Positions 1 through 6,401 of a stretch of 7,562 bases of DNA are shown here, one piece after another. The position numbers were made by a program, and so were the translations under genes. Each line of letters starts with the position of its first letter. Within the stretch, counting starts at the first letter, position 1. This stretch comes from Acidimicrobiia bacterium (GTDB lineage Bacteria; Actinomycetota; Acidimicrobiia; IMCC26256; BP-133): assembly GCA_025934385.1 (NCBI GenBank), contig JAICYE010000092.1:1-7562 (forward strand). Reading direction: 5' to 3'. The notes under the pieces are model-generated. The model had not been told where the DNA came from. It made no database searches and was given only the letters and a program-made list of their open reading frames with translations.

Positions 1-885
1 CAGGCGGCGGACGGGGTGGTTGGCGCCGTGGTGCCCGAACGGCAGCTTCGACGTCGTGGCGCCCAGCGCCAGGCCGAGCAGCTGGTGGCCGAGGCAGATC
101 CCGAACACCGGCACCTCGCCGAGGAGGCCCTTGATGGCGTCGGGGCCGCCCACGACGCCGGCTGGATCGCCCGGGCCGTTGGACAGGAAGACGCCGTCGG
201 GCCGGCGGGCGAGGACGTCGTCGGCCTTGGTCGAGGCCGGCACGACCTCGACCCGGCAGCCGGCCGCCACCAGCCGCCGGAGGATCGACCGTTTGATCCC
301 GAAGTCGTAGGCCACGACCGAGAACGGCGCGTCGTCCGAACTGCCCGGCGCCCGGTAGGGCTCGGTGCAGCTCACGGTGGCCACGAGGTCGAGCCCGTCT
401 GTGCCCTTCGCCGTGGCCGCCGCCGCCCGCACCGCCGCCTCGTCGGTGCCGAAGGCCCCGGGCAGGGCGCCGTGGCTGCGGAGGTGGCGGGTGAGCCGTC
501 GGGTGTCGACGCCGGCCAGGCCGGGGACCCGGTGGCGGCGGAGCCAGGCGTCGAGCCCTTCCTCGTTGCGCCAGTTCGACGGCCGGCGGGCCAGGTCGCG
601 CACGACGACGCCGGCGCAGTGCACGCCGCCGCTCTCGGCGTCGGCGGGATTCGTCCCGTAGTTGCCGATGTGCGGATAGGTGAAGGTGACGATCTGCCCG
701 GCGTAGGACGGGTCGGTCAGCACCTCCTGATAACCCGACAGCGCGGTGTTGAACACGAACTCGCCCGTGGCGGCGGCGAGCTCCGCCTCCGGATCGGTGA
801 ACGCGCCGATGGCTTCGCCCTCGAACTCCGCCCCGTCGGCCAGCACCAGCAGCGCCGGTTCCCGCCGGATCGCGGCCACCCTCAC
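1..885 (-). CDS. carA: Carbamoyl-phosphate synthase small (glutaminase) subunit, 3' end cut by window edge
   Basis: CarA hydrolyses glutamine and passes ammonia to the large subunit CarB, which makes carbamoyl phosphate for pyrimidine and arginine synthesis in the cytoplasm. The 295 visible residues hold the N-terminal CarA domain, including [20 protein letters not shown] at 41-60, and most of the class I glutamine amidotransferase domain. Landmarks of the latter are LSNGPGDP (234-241) and GICLGHQ (262-268), with nucleophile Cys264. The GANHPV stretch at 288-292 is also typical. The catalytic His-Glu pair lies beyond the edge; the family is about 370-390 residues, so roughly 80-90 are missing. 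The GTG at 885 is chosen because the family start ([17 protein letters not shown]) follows closely; an in-frame GTG at 879 is almost as good. No strong Shine-Dalgarno sequence is visible. It is the fourth gene of the pyr operon, 211 bases after pyrC, and carB would be expected next. The family assignment is certain; the exact start is not. Confidence 0.97.
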   Translation of the reverse strand, partial: MRVAAIRREPALLVLADGAEFEGEAIGAFTDPEAELAAATGEFVFNTALSGYQEVLTDPSYAGQIVTFTYPHIGNYGTNPADAESGGVHCAGVVVRDLARRPSNWRNEEGLDAWLRRHRVPGLAGVDTRRLTRHLRSHGALPGAFGTDEAAVRAAAATAKGTDGLDLVATVSCTEPYRAPGSSDDAPFSVVAYDFGIKRSILRRLVAAGCRVEVVPASTKADDVLARRPDGVFLSNGPGDPAGVVGGPDAIKGLLGEVPVFGICLGHQLLGLALGATTSKLPFGHHGANHPVRRL

Positions 886-1096
886 CCCGCACCCCCGTCC
901 GCCAAACCGGCGTTCCTTTTCCGCCCCCCAGCGGTAAACGAACGCCGGTTTGTGGAACACCGGCGCCCGGCGCCAAGTGGCGTTCCTTTTCCGCCCCCCA
1001 GCGGTAAACGAACGCCGGTTTGTGGAACGGCGGTTTGTGGAACGGCGGCGCCCGGCGCCAAGAGCGTGGGTGTGGGCGGGCGGGGCGACATCGGCG
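886..1096. repeat. pyrC-carA intergenic gap with a duplicated palindromic element
   Basis: This gap holds two direct copies of a roughly 70-base unit. The core at 909-958 is repeated base for base at 979-1028 (50 of 50). After each core comes the same 17-base sequence, cggcgcccggcgccaag, at 961-977 and 1046-1062. In the second copy a 15-base segment (1014-1028) is repeated with one change at 1029-1043, which pushes the 17-mer further away. The 17-mer itself contains the small palindrome ggcgcc-c-ggcgcc. The element is unlike the flanking coding DNA: it has runs such as cttttcc and gtaaacgaac in an otherwise very GC-rich context. No established function; a REP/MITE-like dispersed element that duplicated in tandem is my best reading. 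A 69-residue open frame crosses it and is treated as a finding only. Confidence 0.9.
903..952. repeat. Long imperfect palindrome (hairpin/cruciform) inside the repeat element
   Basis: The 13-base arms caaaccggcgttc (903-915) and gaacgccggtttg (940-952) are perfect reverse complements. Inside them three A-T pairs form (917-919 with 936-938), flanked by two single mismatches, and then a four-pair stem ccgc/gcgg (921-924 with 931-934) closes a six-base loop. In all 20 of 22 opposed positions pair. In the second element copy the left arm is changed, so only seven outer pairs (979-985 with 1010-1016) plus the inner stem survive. On the minus strand it would sit in the transcript just ahead of carA. 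There is no following U-tract, so it is not a standard intrinsic terminator. It could serve as a processing or RNA-stability element, or have no role in expression. Confidence 0.85.
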
Positions 1097-2389
1097 TCAC
1101 CGCTGGGCCTGCCCGTCGATCACGACCGGCTCGCCGGCCAGGAGCGTGTGGCGGACCTTGCCGGTCAGCTTGCGGCCGGCGTAGGGCGTGTTGCGGGACC
1201 GGCTGGCCAGGCGGGTCGGGTCGACCTCCCACACGGCCTCGGGGTCGAACACCGCCAGGTGGGCGGGCCGTCCCGGGGCGACCGGGCCGCCGTGGCCGGC
1301 CAGGCCGGCCAGACGGGCGGGCTGCCACGACAGCAGGGCCAGCGCCCGGGGGAGGTCGATCAGGCCCGGGCCGACCAGCTCGGTGATCGTCAGGGCCAGC
1401 GCCGTCTCGAGCCCCAGCATCCCCGGCGGCGCCTCGTCGAACGGTCGCTCCTTCTCCTGCTGGGGGTGGGGGGCGTGGTCGGTGGCGATGGCGTCGATCG
1501 TCCCGTCGACCAGGCCCTCCTTCACCGCTTTGACGTCGTCGTCGGTCCGCAGCGGCGGGTTGACCTTGAACAGCGGGTCGTAGCCGCAGCACAGCGAGTC
1601 GGTCAGCGTGAAGTGGTGGGGCGCCGCTTCGGCGGTGACGGCCAGGCCCCGGGCCTTGGCCGCCCGGACCAGCTCGACCGAGGCGGCGGTCGAGAGATGG
1701 AGAAAGTGGACCCGGCCGCCGGTGAGGCCGGCCAGGGCGATGTCGCGGGCCACGACGACCGATTCGGCCTCGGCCGGCATGCCGGGGATCCCGAGCCAGC
1801 TCGACCAGGCGCCTTCGTTCATGTGGCCGCCGCGGGCCAGCTGCGGGTCCTCGCAGTGCTGGGCCAGCACGGCGCCGGGCAGCGCCCGGGCGTACTCCAG
1901 CGCCCGGCGCATGAGGCCGGCGTCGGCCACGCAGGTTCCGTCGTCGGTGAAGATGCGGACGCCGAGGCCGTGGAGCTCCCCGAGGGGGGCGAGCTCCTCG
2001 CCGGCCCGGCCCTTGGTGATGCAGGCCGACGAGTACACGTCGCAGGGCGCCTCCCGCCCGACCCGCAGCACCTGCTCCACCACCGCCGCCGTGTCGATCG
2101 GCGGGTTGGTGTTGGGCATGGCCACCAGGGCGGTGAAACCGCCGAGCGCCCCGGCCCGGGCGCCGGTCTCGATGGTCTCGGCGTCCTCCCCGCCGGGCTC
2201 CCGGAGGTGGGTGTGGAGGTCGACGAAGCCGGGGGAGACGACGGCGCCATCCGCCTCGAGGACGGTGGCACCGGCCGGCGGGCTCAGGTTCTCCGCGACT
2301 TCGGCGATGAGCCCGTCCACCACGAGGACGTCGGCCCGGCGCGACCCTCCGGCATCGATGACGGTCCCGCCCTGGATGAGGACGTTCAC
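1097..2389 (-). CDS. pyrC: Dihydroorotase, class I
   Basis: Dihydroorotase cyclises N-carbamoyl-L-aspartate to dihydroorotate, the third step of UMP synthesis, using a zinc centre in a TIM-barrel amidohydrolase fold. The 430-residue product has the usual class I length. Visible metal-site residues are His59 and His61 in [10 protein letters not shown] (57-66), Asp149/Asp150 in FTDDG, His178 in AQHCED, His231 in FLHLS and catalytic Asp304 in ATDHAPH. Their spacing matches the Bacillus-type enzymes, where an Asp takes the place of the carboxylated lysine found in some relatives. MPNTNPP (91-97) is the conserved substrate-binding segment. The start is GTG at 2389, overlapping the pyrB stop by GTGA, which implies translational coupling. 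All catalytic positions are intact, so it should be active rather than one of the inactive paralogues sometimes found next to pyrB. Confidence 0.98.
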   Translation of the reverse strand: MNVLIQGGTVIDAGGSRRADVLVVDGLIAEVAENLSPPAGATVLEADGAVVSPGFVDLHTHLREPGGEDAETIETGARAGALGGFTALVAMPNTNPPIDTAAVVEQVLRVGREAPCDVYSSACITKGRAGEELAPLGELHGLGVRIFTDDGTCVADAGLMRRALEYARALPGAVLAQHCEDPQLARGGHMNEGAWSSWLGIPGMPAEAESVVVARDIALAGLTGGRVHFLHLSTAASVELVRAAKARGLAVTAEAAPHHFTLTDSLCCGYDPLFKVNPPLRTDDDVKAVKEGLVDGTIDAIATDHAPHPQQEKERPFDEAPPGMLGLETALALTITELVGPGLIDLPRALALLSWQPARLAGLAGHGGPVAPGRPAHLAVFDPEAVWEVDPTRLASRSRNTPYAGRKLTGKVRHTLLAGEPVVIDGQAQR

Positions 2390-3312
2390 GCCGCCCTCCC
2401 CTCGCCCGAGCCGAGCAGCATGTACAGCACCGCCATGCGGACGGCGACGCCGTTGGCCACCTGTTCGTTGATCACCGACCGGGGGTCGTCGGCCACGAGG
2501 GCGTCGATCTCCACTCCCCGGTTGGTCGGCCCGGGATGCATGATGAGGGCGTCGGCCGGGAGGCGGGCCAGCCGTTCGGTGGTGATCCCGTAGCGGGCGG
2601 CGTACTCCCGCAACGAGGGGAACAGCGCTTCGGACTGGCGCTCCCGCTGGATGCGCAGCACGTAGAGGACGTCGGTGTTCGGCAGCACCTCGTCGAGCTC
2701 GTAGTTGACGGTGACCGGCCAGCCCTCGAGGTCGGGCGGCATCAGCGTCGGCGGGCCGACCAGGGTGACCTCGGCGCCGAGGGCGGAGAGGGCCTTGACG
2801 TTGGAGCGGGCCACGCGGGAGTGCTTGATGTCACCGACGATGGCCACCCGCATGCCGGCGAAGGAGTCGCCCCGGTGGCGGCGCAGGGTGAAGGCGTCGA
2901 GCAGTGCCTGCGTGGGGTGCTCGTGCCAGCCGTCGCCGGCGTTGATGATCGAGGCGTCGATCCAGCCGGCGATCCGCTGCGGCACGCCGGAGGAGCGGTG
3001 CCGCACGACGATGGCGTCGATGCCCATGGCCTCGACCGTGCGGACGGTGTCCAACAGGGACTCTCCCTTGCGGAGCGAGGACGACCCGGCGGCGAAGTTC
3101 ATGGTGTCGGCCGACAGGCGCTTGGCCGCCGTCTCGAAGGACAGCCGGGTGCGGGTCGAGTCCTCGTAGAACATGGAGACGACGGTCCGGCCCCGGAGGG
3201 CGGGGACCTTCGGGATGTCGCGCCGCGTCACCTCGAGGAAGGAGTCGGCCAGGCGCAGGACCTCGCCGATCCCGTCCGCCCCGAGGTCGTCGATACCCAG
3301 CAGATGCTTCAC
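2386..3312 (-). CDS. pyrB: Aspartate carbamoyltransferase catalytic subunit
   Basis: PyrB condenses carbamoyl phosphate with L-aspartate to give N-carbamoyl-aspartate, the committed step of pyrimidine synthesis. The product is 308 residues, a normal length. Family signatures are STRTRLSFE (52-60, carbamoyl-phosphate binding), SSSLRKGES (77-85, with the catalytic lysine at 82), HPTQALLD (132-139) and [10 protein letters not shown] (259-268). The start is GTG at 3312, overlapping the pyrR stop as GTGA. The frame stays open far upstream, but that extension runs inside pyrR and has no family similarity. The next gene, pyrC, overlaps by the same tetranucleotide. No pyrI-type regulatory chain is seen, which agrees with control through PyrR instead of allostery by a regulatory subunit. 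Confidence 0.98.
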   Translation of the reverse strand: MKHLLGIDDLGADGIGEVLRLADSFLEVTRRDIPKVPALRGRTVVSMFYEDSTRTRLSFETAAKRLSADTMNFAAGSSSLRKGESLLDTVRTVEAMGIDAIVVRHRSSGVPQRIAGWIDASIINAGDGWHEHPTQALLDAFTLRRHRGDSFAGMRVAIVGDIKHSRVARSNVKALSALGAEVTLVGPPTLMPPDLEGWPVTVNYELDEVLPNTDVLYVLRIQRERQSEALFPSLREYAARYGITTERLARLPADALIMHPGPTNRGVEIDALVADDPRSVINEQVANGVAVRMAVLYMLLGSGEGRAA

Positions 3313-3920
3313 TCCGCCCCTCCCTCGTCCTCCACGCACTCCCAGATCTCGATGCCGTCGTCGCCGTCGCTCTCCTCGAAGTGGACCCGCACGTCCTCGT
3401 CCCACTTGGTGGGCAGGTTCTTGCCGACGTAGTCGGCCCGGATCGGCAGCTCCCGGTGCCCCCGGTCGACCAGCACCGCCAGCTGCACCGCTCGGGGGCG
3501 CCCGAAGTCGACCACGGCGTCCATGGCCGCCCGGACCGTCCGCCCGGTGAAAAGGACGTCGTCGCAGAGCACGACGACCTTCTCCTTCACATCGCCGGGC
3601 AGCTGGGTGGGACCGAGCGGCGCCACCCGCCGGAGGGCGATGTCGTCGCGGTAGAACGAGACGTCGAGGGCCCCCACCGGCACCTCGACCTCCTCGAAGG
3701 AGGCGATGGCCGCCGCCAGCCGCTGGGCCACCACGACGCCGCGGGTGTAGAGCCCGACGAGCACGACGTCGCCGGCGCCGTGATTGCGCTCCACGATCTC
3801 GTGGGCGATCCGGGTCACGGCCCGCTTGAGGTCGTCGGCCTCGAAGACCCGGGCCCGCAGAAGCCAATGCCCCGGACCCGAGCTCGGGTCAGGGGCGGTC
3901 CAGGCAGGGGGATTGCGCAA
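3309..3920 (-). CDS. pyrR: Bifunctional pyr operon regulator / uracil phosphoribosyltransferase
   Basis: PyrR binds pyr mRNA when UMP or UTP is plentiful and lowers expression of the operon; many members also make UMP from uracil and PRPP. The 203-residue product shows [10 protein letters not shown] (37-46), GLYTRG (56-61), DVSFYRDD (86-93), the PRPP-binding loop [14 protein letters not shown] (115-128) and the late conserved block [21 protein letters not shown]. The acidic tail (183-203) is less conserved. The start is TTG at 3920. It is preferred because GGAGG lies 5 bases ahead and no ATG, GTG or other TTG occurs in frame before the conserved RIAHE block; only a CTG at 3860 competes. It is first in the operon and directly follows its own candidate binding hairpin, which suggests autoregulation. 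Confidence 0.97.
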   Translation of the reverse strand: MRNPPAWTAPDPSSGPGHWLLRARVFEADDLKRAVTRIAHEIVERNHGAGDVVLVGLYTRGVVVAQRLAAAIASFEEVEVPVGALDVSFYRDDIALRRVAPLGPTQLPGDVKEKVVVLCDDVLFTGRTVRAAMDAVVDFGRPRAVQLAVLVDRGHRELPIRADYVGKNLPTKWDEDVRVHFEESDGDDGIEIWECVEDEGGAE

Positions 3921-3925
3921 TGTCG

Positions 3926-3930
3926 CCTCC
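3926..3930 (-). promoter_or_regulatory. Shine-Dalgarno sequence of pyrR (decides the TTG start)
   Basis: On the minus strand GGAGG lies 5 bases before the TTG at 3920. This is the strongest ribosome-binding site in the area and is the main argument for a TTG start. Its first two G residues (3930 and 3929) are also the last two bases of the lower stem of the PyrR-type hairpin, so folding of that hairpin would partly hide the site. Confidence 0.75.
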
Positions 3931-3959
3931 GTGGGGACCTCACAGGATCCCCTTCACGG
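3929..3959 (-). promoter_or_regulatory. PyrR-binding hairpin in the pyrR leader mRNA
   Basis: Read on the minus strand, the transcript contains GATCCTGTGAGGTC (3950-3937). The published PyrR binding-loop consensus, ARUCCNGNGAGGYU, is matched at 10 of its 12 specified positions. The two differing end positions change A-U to G-C and so keep the pair. The fold has the expected architecture: a lower stem CCGU/ACGG (3959-3956 with 3932-3929), a purine bulge GAA on the 5' side (3955-3953), an upper stem GGGGA/UCCCC, a single unpaired U, a CC/GG closing stem, and a loop UGUGA. The lower stem takes in two bases of the pyrR Shine-Dalgarno sequence. Base pairs are seen directly; binding by PyrR and repression of translation are inferred from the mycobacterial precedent. 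Confidence 0.85.
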
Positions 3960-3970
3960 TTACCGGGTCG

Positions 3971-3979
3971 AACCTACCA
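3971..3979 (-). promoter_or_regulatory. Candidate extended -10 promoter of the pyr operon
   Basis: On the minus strand TGG-TAGGTT fits an actinobacterial -10 (TANNNT) preceded by the TGN extension. The region 17-18 bases upstream (GCCCGA or TGCCCG) matches TTGACA poorly, as is common with extended -10 promoters. Transcription would begin near 3964-3961, leaving a leader of roughly 40-45 bases that is almost entirely the PyrR hairpin plus the ribosome-binding site. No other -10-like sequence in this stretch fits the leader as well. Prediction only. Confidence 0.45.
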
Positions 3980-3994
3980 CGAGCCGGCGCGGAT

Positions 3995-4019
3995 CGGGCA
4001 CACCGACCACCGGTGCCCG
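3995..4019. promoter_or_regulatory. 25-base dyad between divergent promoters, possible operator
   Basis: The arms cgggcac (3995-4001) and gtgcccg (4013-4019) are perfect 7-base reverse complements separated by 11 bases. The dyad overlaps the -35 position expected for the pyr promoter and ends 9 bases before the proposed -35 of the lipoprotein gene. That is a position where a dimeric regulator could act on both. No known operator consensus is recognised, and in DNA this GC-rich a 7-base dyad may arise by chance. Confidence 0.35.
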
Positions 4020-4028
4020 GGAACCCAG

Positions 4029-4057
4029 GCGACAATGGGGAGAGGCGTCGCTACGCT
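4029..4057 (+). promoter_or_regulatory. Candidate promoter of the lipoprotein gene
   Basis: GCGACA (4029-4034, four of six to TTGACA) is followed by a spacer of exactly 17 bases and TACGCT (4052-4057), which fits the actinobacterial TANNNT form of the -10. Transcription would begin near 4064, about 35 bases before the ATG. Spacing and both boxes are good for a housekeeping sigma factor, but this is a prediction from sequence alone. Confidence 0.5.
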
Positions 4058-4077
4058 GCGCGCGTCCGGTCGCGCGC
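4058..4077 (+). other. GC hairpin at the 5' end of the lipoprotein transcript region
   Basis: The 7-base arms gcgcgcg (4058-4064) and cgcgcgc (4071-4077) enclose the six-base loop tccggt. The hairpin lies directly after the proposed -10 box and spans the expected transcription start. It could therefore be a DNA operator dyad, a 5' hairpin if transcription starts slightly earlier, or chance in CG-rich sequence. It ends 10 bases before the Shine-Dalgarno sequence and does not cover it. Confidence 0.4.
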
Positions 4078-4098
4078 TCCACACCCCAGGAGAACGGG

Positions 4099-5205
4099 AT
4101 GAAGAGATTGTGGGGACACCCCACACCCCGGGTTCGCAACACTGTCATCGCCGCCGTCCTCGCCGCCGTGGTGCTGAGCGGCTGCGGTGCCGCCGAGAAG
4201 CTGTCGCCCCAGGTGGCCGTGCGCGACGCCGCCAACACGACGGTGAACGCCAAGCAGGGAACGTTCACGTTCAGCGTCGTCGGCTCGGAGGACGACCTCA
4301 ACGCCGTCCTCAACAAGGGCGTCACGCTGTCGGACGAGGACCGGAAGGGCCTTCAACTCCTCGGCCGGAGCCACCTCGCCCTGACCACCGCCCCCGGCGT
4401 GTTCGGCCTCGACGTGAAGGTCGGCGACATCGACCACGGCGTCGAGGTCCGCTATGTCGGCCAGAAGCTCTACGCCCGGGCCGACGTCCCGGCCATCGCC
4501 GGCCTGATGGGGACGTCGCCCGACGAGGTGAACCAGGCGGTCCAGGGGCTGGCCGACCACGGCTTCGGCTTCCTCCGGGACGCCGCCGCCGGCAAGTGGC
4601 TGGTGGCCGACCTCGGTCCGCTCTCCGACATGCTGAAGGGCATCGCCCAGCCGTTCGCCGGCGCCGGCAAGGGCGTGGTCGGCTCGCCGACCCCGTCGTC
4701 AAGCGGGCCGACGCCGAGCCAGTTCCAGCAGGTCCGAGACGCCATCGGCCAGGCGCTGCATGACAACACCAGCGTCGCCAAGCAGGGGTCCGACTCCACC
4801 GGAGACCACTACGTCGTCACCGTCAGCTCGGCCCGCAACCTCTACTCGGCCATCCTGCCGGTGTTCTCCCAGTTCCCCGTCCCCGGGAAGCTGCCACAGG
4901 CCAGTGCGATCCCCGACCGGCCGGTGACGATCGACACCTGGGTGAAGGGCGGGCGGATCGTCCGGTTGGAGCTGCCGCTCAACCAGTTCGGCACGGCCAC
5001 CGCCGGCCGGGTCGCCGTCCGTCTCGACATCAACCGCGACTCCGCCACCGTCGCCGCTCCGGGCGGCGCCATGCCGGTCGACGTGTCCGGGCTGCTCGGC
5101 AAGCTCGTCCAGGGCTTCTCGGGGGGCCTCTCCGGCCTGGAGGGCGGCGTTCCCGGCCTGGGCAACCTCGGCAAGCTCGGTGGCCTGGGCGGCGTCCGCA
5201 GTTAG
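4099..5205 (+). CDS. Secreted lipoprotein of unknown function
   Basis: The 368-residue product starts with a basic segment (1-13), a hydrophobic core (15-27) and the lipobox LSGC with Cys29. It should therefore be exported, lipidated and anchored on the outer face of the membrane. The ATG at 4099 is chosen because AGGAGA lies 5 bases ahead and the signal peptide begins there; the frame is open further upstream but that part overlaps pyrR and the promoter. The mature part alternates beta-like stretches with a Ser/Thr/Pro linker (195-208). Its second half contains VTIDTWVKGGRIVRLELPL (276-294), a strand pattern reminiscent of LolA/LppX/LprG-type lipid-binding lipoproteins, though this is a weak resemblance. 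The C-terminus (331-366) is rich in Gly and Leu with a repeated GLxxL/GG character. It is a single gene, divergent from pyrR. Confidence 0.9.
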   Translation: MKRLWGHPTPRVRNTVIAAVLAAVVLSGCGAAEKLSPQVAVRDAANTTVNAKQGTFTFSVVGSEDDLNAVLNKGVTLSDEDRKGLQLLGRSHLALTTAPGVFGLDVKVGDIDHGVEVRYVGQKLYARADVPAIAGLMGTSPDEVNQAVQGLADHGFGFLRDAAAGKWLVADLGPLSDMLKGIAQPFAGAGKGVVGSPTPSSSGPTPSQFQQVRDAIGQALHDNTSVAKQGSDSTGDHYVVTVSSARNLYSAILPVFSQFPVPGKLPQASAIPDRPVTIDTWVKGGRIVRLELPLNQFGTATAGRVAVRLDINRDSATVAAPGGAMPVDVSGLLGKLVQGFSGGLSGLEGGVPGLGNLGKLGGLGGVRS

Positions 5206-5211
5206 CGGCGG

Positions 5212-5379
5212 CTACCGGTTGTTGGAGCGCCAGTCGAGGTAGCTGGCCAGAGCCAACACGGCGTAGATCACGGCGAGCCACATCGGGACCCAGCGCAACT
5301 CGACGTCGGTCGCCGGGATCAGGACGGCGGAGACGGCTCCGGCCCCCAGAAAGAAGATCGCCCGGCGGTCCACGTCCAT
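5212..5379 (-). CDS. Small two-helix membrane protein, hypothetical
   Basis: This 55-residue protein begins MDVDRRAIFFLG and ends YLDWRSNNR. It has two hydrophobic segments, about 7-23 and 31-48, joined by the short acidic loop ATDVELRW. The charge pattern, with Arg residues at 5-6 and near the C-terminus, would place both ends in the cytoplasm. The ATG at 5379 lies 4 bases after the TGA of the phosphate transporter gene, so translation is probably coupled to it, and a role alongside the transporter is possible. I do not recognise the family. It is short enough to be a chance frame, but the membrane-like composition, the tight spacing and the stop just 6 bases short of the convergent lipoprotein stop argue that it is real. 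Confidence 0.75.
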   Translation of the reverse strand: MDVDRRAIFFLGAGAVSAVLIPATDVELRWVPMWLAVIYAVLALASYLDWRSNNR

Positions 5380-5383
5380 CGCG

Positions 5384-6376
5384 TCAGAAGAGCCGGAGGA
5401 CGCCGTAGGCGGCGGCCGAGACGATCGCCGCCCCGGGAATCGTGAGCATCCAGGCCCACACCACCCGGCCGGCCACGCCCCAGCGCACGGCCGACAGCCG
5501 CTGGATGGAGCCGACGCCGACGATCGCTCCGGTGATCGTGTGGGTGGTCGAGACCGGGATGCCCCGCGCCGAGACGAAGAACAGCGTGACGGCGGCCGCC
5601 GACTCGGCCGCCACCCCGCCCGACGGCTGCAGCTTCGTGATCCGGGTGCCGAGCGTGTGGACGACCCGCCACCCACCCGACAGCGTTCCGAGGGCGATGG
5701 CCGACTGGGCGGAGAGCACCACCCAGATCGGCACGCCGGACGTCGGGGCGACCTTGTGGGTGGCGATCAGCAGGGCGAGGATGATCCCCATCGTCTTCTG
5801 GGCGTCGTTCCCGCCGTGGCCGAGGCTGTAGGCGCCGGCGGAGATCAGCTGGAGGCGCCGGAACCGCCGGTTGAGGCGGTCGACGTTGTTCGACCGGGCC
5901 GCCAGCCGGAGCACGATGATCATGGCGATGAAGGCCAGCGCCAGGCCGATCAGGGGCGAGAGCACGATGAAGACGGCGATCTTGTCCAGCCCGTCGGCCA
6001 CGATGGCCGAGAACCCCGCCTTGGCCACGGCGGCCCCGACGATCCCGCCGACGAGGGCGTGGGACGACGAGCTGGGCAGCCCCAGGTAGTACGTCACCAG
6101 GTTCCAGGTGATGGCCCCGATGAGCGCGGCGAACACGACGCCGATGGAGATCACGTTCTGGTCCACGACGTCCTTGGCGATCGTGTTGGCCACCGCCGTC
6201 TTGAAGATGAGGAAGGCGACGAAGTTGAAGACGGCGGCCCAGACCACAGCCAACCGGGGGGTGAGGACCCGCGTGGCCACCACCGTGGCGATCGAGTTGG
6301 CGGCGTCGTGGAAGCCGTTCGTGAAGTCGAAGGCCAGGGCGATGCCGATGACGGCGTAGAGGGCGAGGTCGCTCAT
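5384..6376 (-). CDS. pit: Inorganic phosphate transporter, PiT family
   Basis: PiT proteins import inorganic phosphate, usually as a metal-phosphate complex with protons, through the cytoplasmic membrane. The 330-residue product shows the two inverted signature motifs, FTNGFHDAANSIAT (18-31) and GHGGNDAQKTMG (186-197), and both partner serine-rich motifs, GLPSSSSHALVGG (99-111) and PVSTTHTITGA (274-284). About ten hydrophobic segments fill the rest, with a basic cytoplasmic loop at 157-175. The length suits the short bacterial PiT type. The ATG at 6376 directly precedes the first helix; the frame stays open upstream but that is a shadow of the kelch gene. No clear Shine-Dalgarno sequence is visible in the 25 bases after the kelch stop. 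The PhoU-like (DUF47) gene that often accompanies such transporters is not adjacent here on either side. Confidence 0.96.
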   Translation of the reverse strand: MSDLALYAVIGIALAFDFTNGFHDAANSIATVVATRVLTPRLAVVWAAVFNFVAFLIFKTAVANTIAKDVVDQNVISIGVVFAALIGAITWNLVTYYLGLPSSSSHALVGGIVGAAVAKAGFSAIVADGLDKIAVFIVLSPLIGLALAFIAMIIVLRLAARSNNVDRLNRRFRRLQLISAGAYSLGHGGNDAQKTMGIILALLIATHKVAPTSGVPIWVVLSAQSAIALGTLSGGWRVVHTLGTRITKLQPSGGVAAESAAAVTLFFVSARGIPVSTTHTITGAIVGVGSIQRLSAVRWGVAGRVVWAWMLTIPGAAIVSAAAYGVLRLF

Positions 6377-6401
6377 GGGTCCGGGCGAGCCTAGGTGATG
6401 G

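Noticed and set aside
903..952. Intrinsic terminator between pyrC and carA
   Set aside because: The hairpin is strong, but no run of U follows it on either strand, and carA would be expected to be expressed with the operon.
909..1062. Possible CRISPR-like array
   Set aside because: There are only two copies of a long palindromic core, with no regular unique spacers and no cas genes.
886..1096. Second PyrR-binding site ahead of carA
   Set aside because: I looked for the TCCNGNGAGG core on the minus strand and did not find it in the gap.
16..1386. Long plus-strand open frame across carA, the gap and the end of pyrC
   Set aside because: It is antisense to genes with clear catalytic motifs, is Arg/Gly/Pro/Ala-rich without family features, and crosses two genes and a repeat. 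It is a shadow frame caused by high GC.
950..2593. 547-codon plus-strand open frame opposite pyrC
   Set aside because: It is longer than pyrC, but its composition is typical of antisense frames in GC-rich DNA and pyrC on the other strand is complete with all zinc ligands.
3313..3867. N-terminal extension of pyrB into pyrR
   Set aside because: The frame is open but low-complexity and Arg-rich. The family start and the GTGA overlap at 3312 fix the true start.
3784..4098. Upstream extension of the lipoprotein frame
   Set aside because: It would cover pyrR and both promoters, and would bury the signal peptide. The ATG at 4099 has a ribosome-binding site and begins a proper signal sequence.
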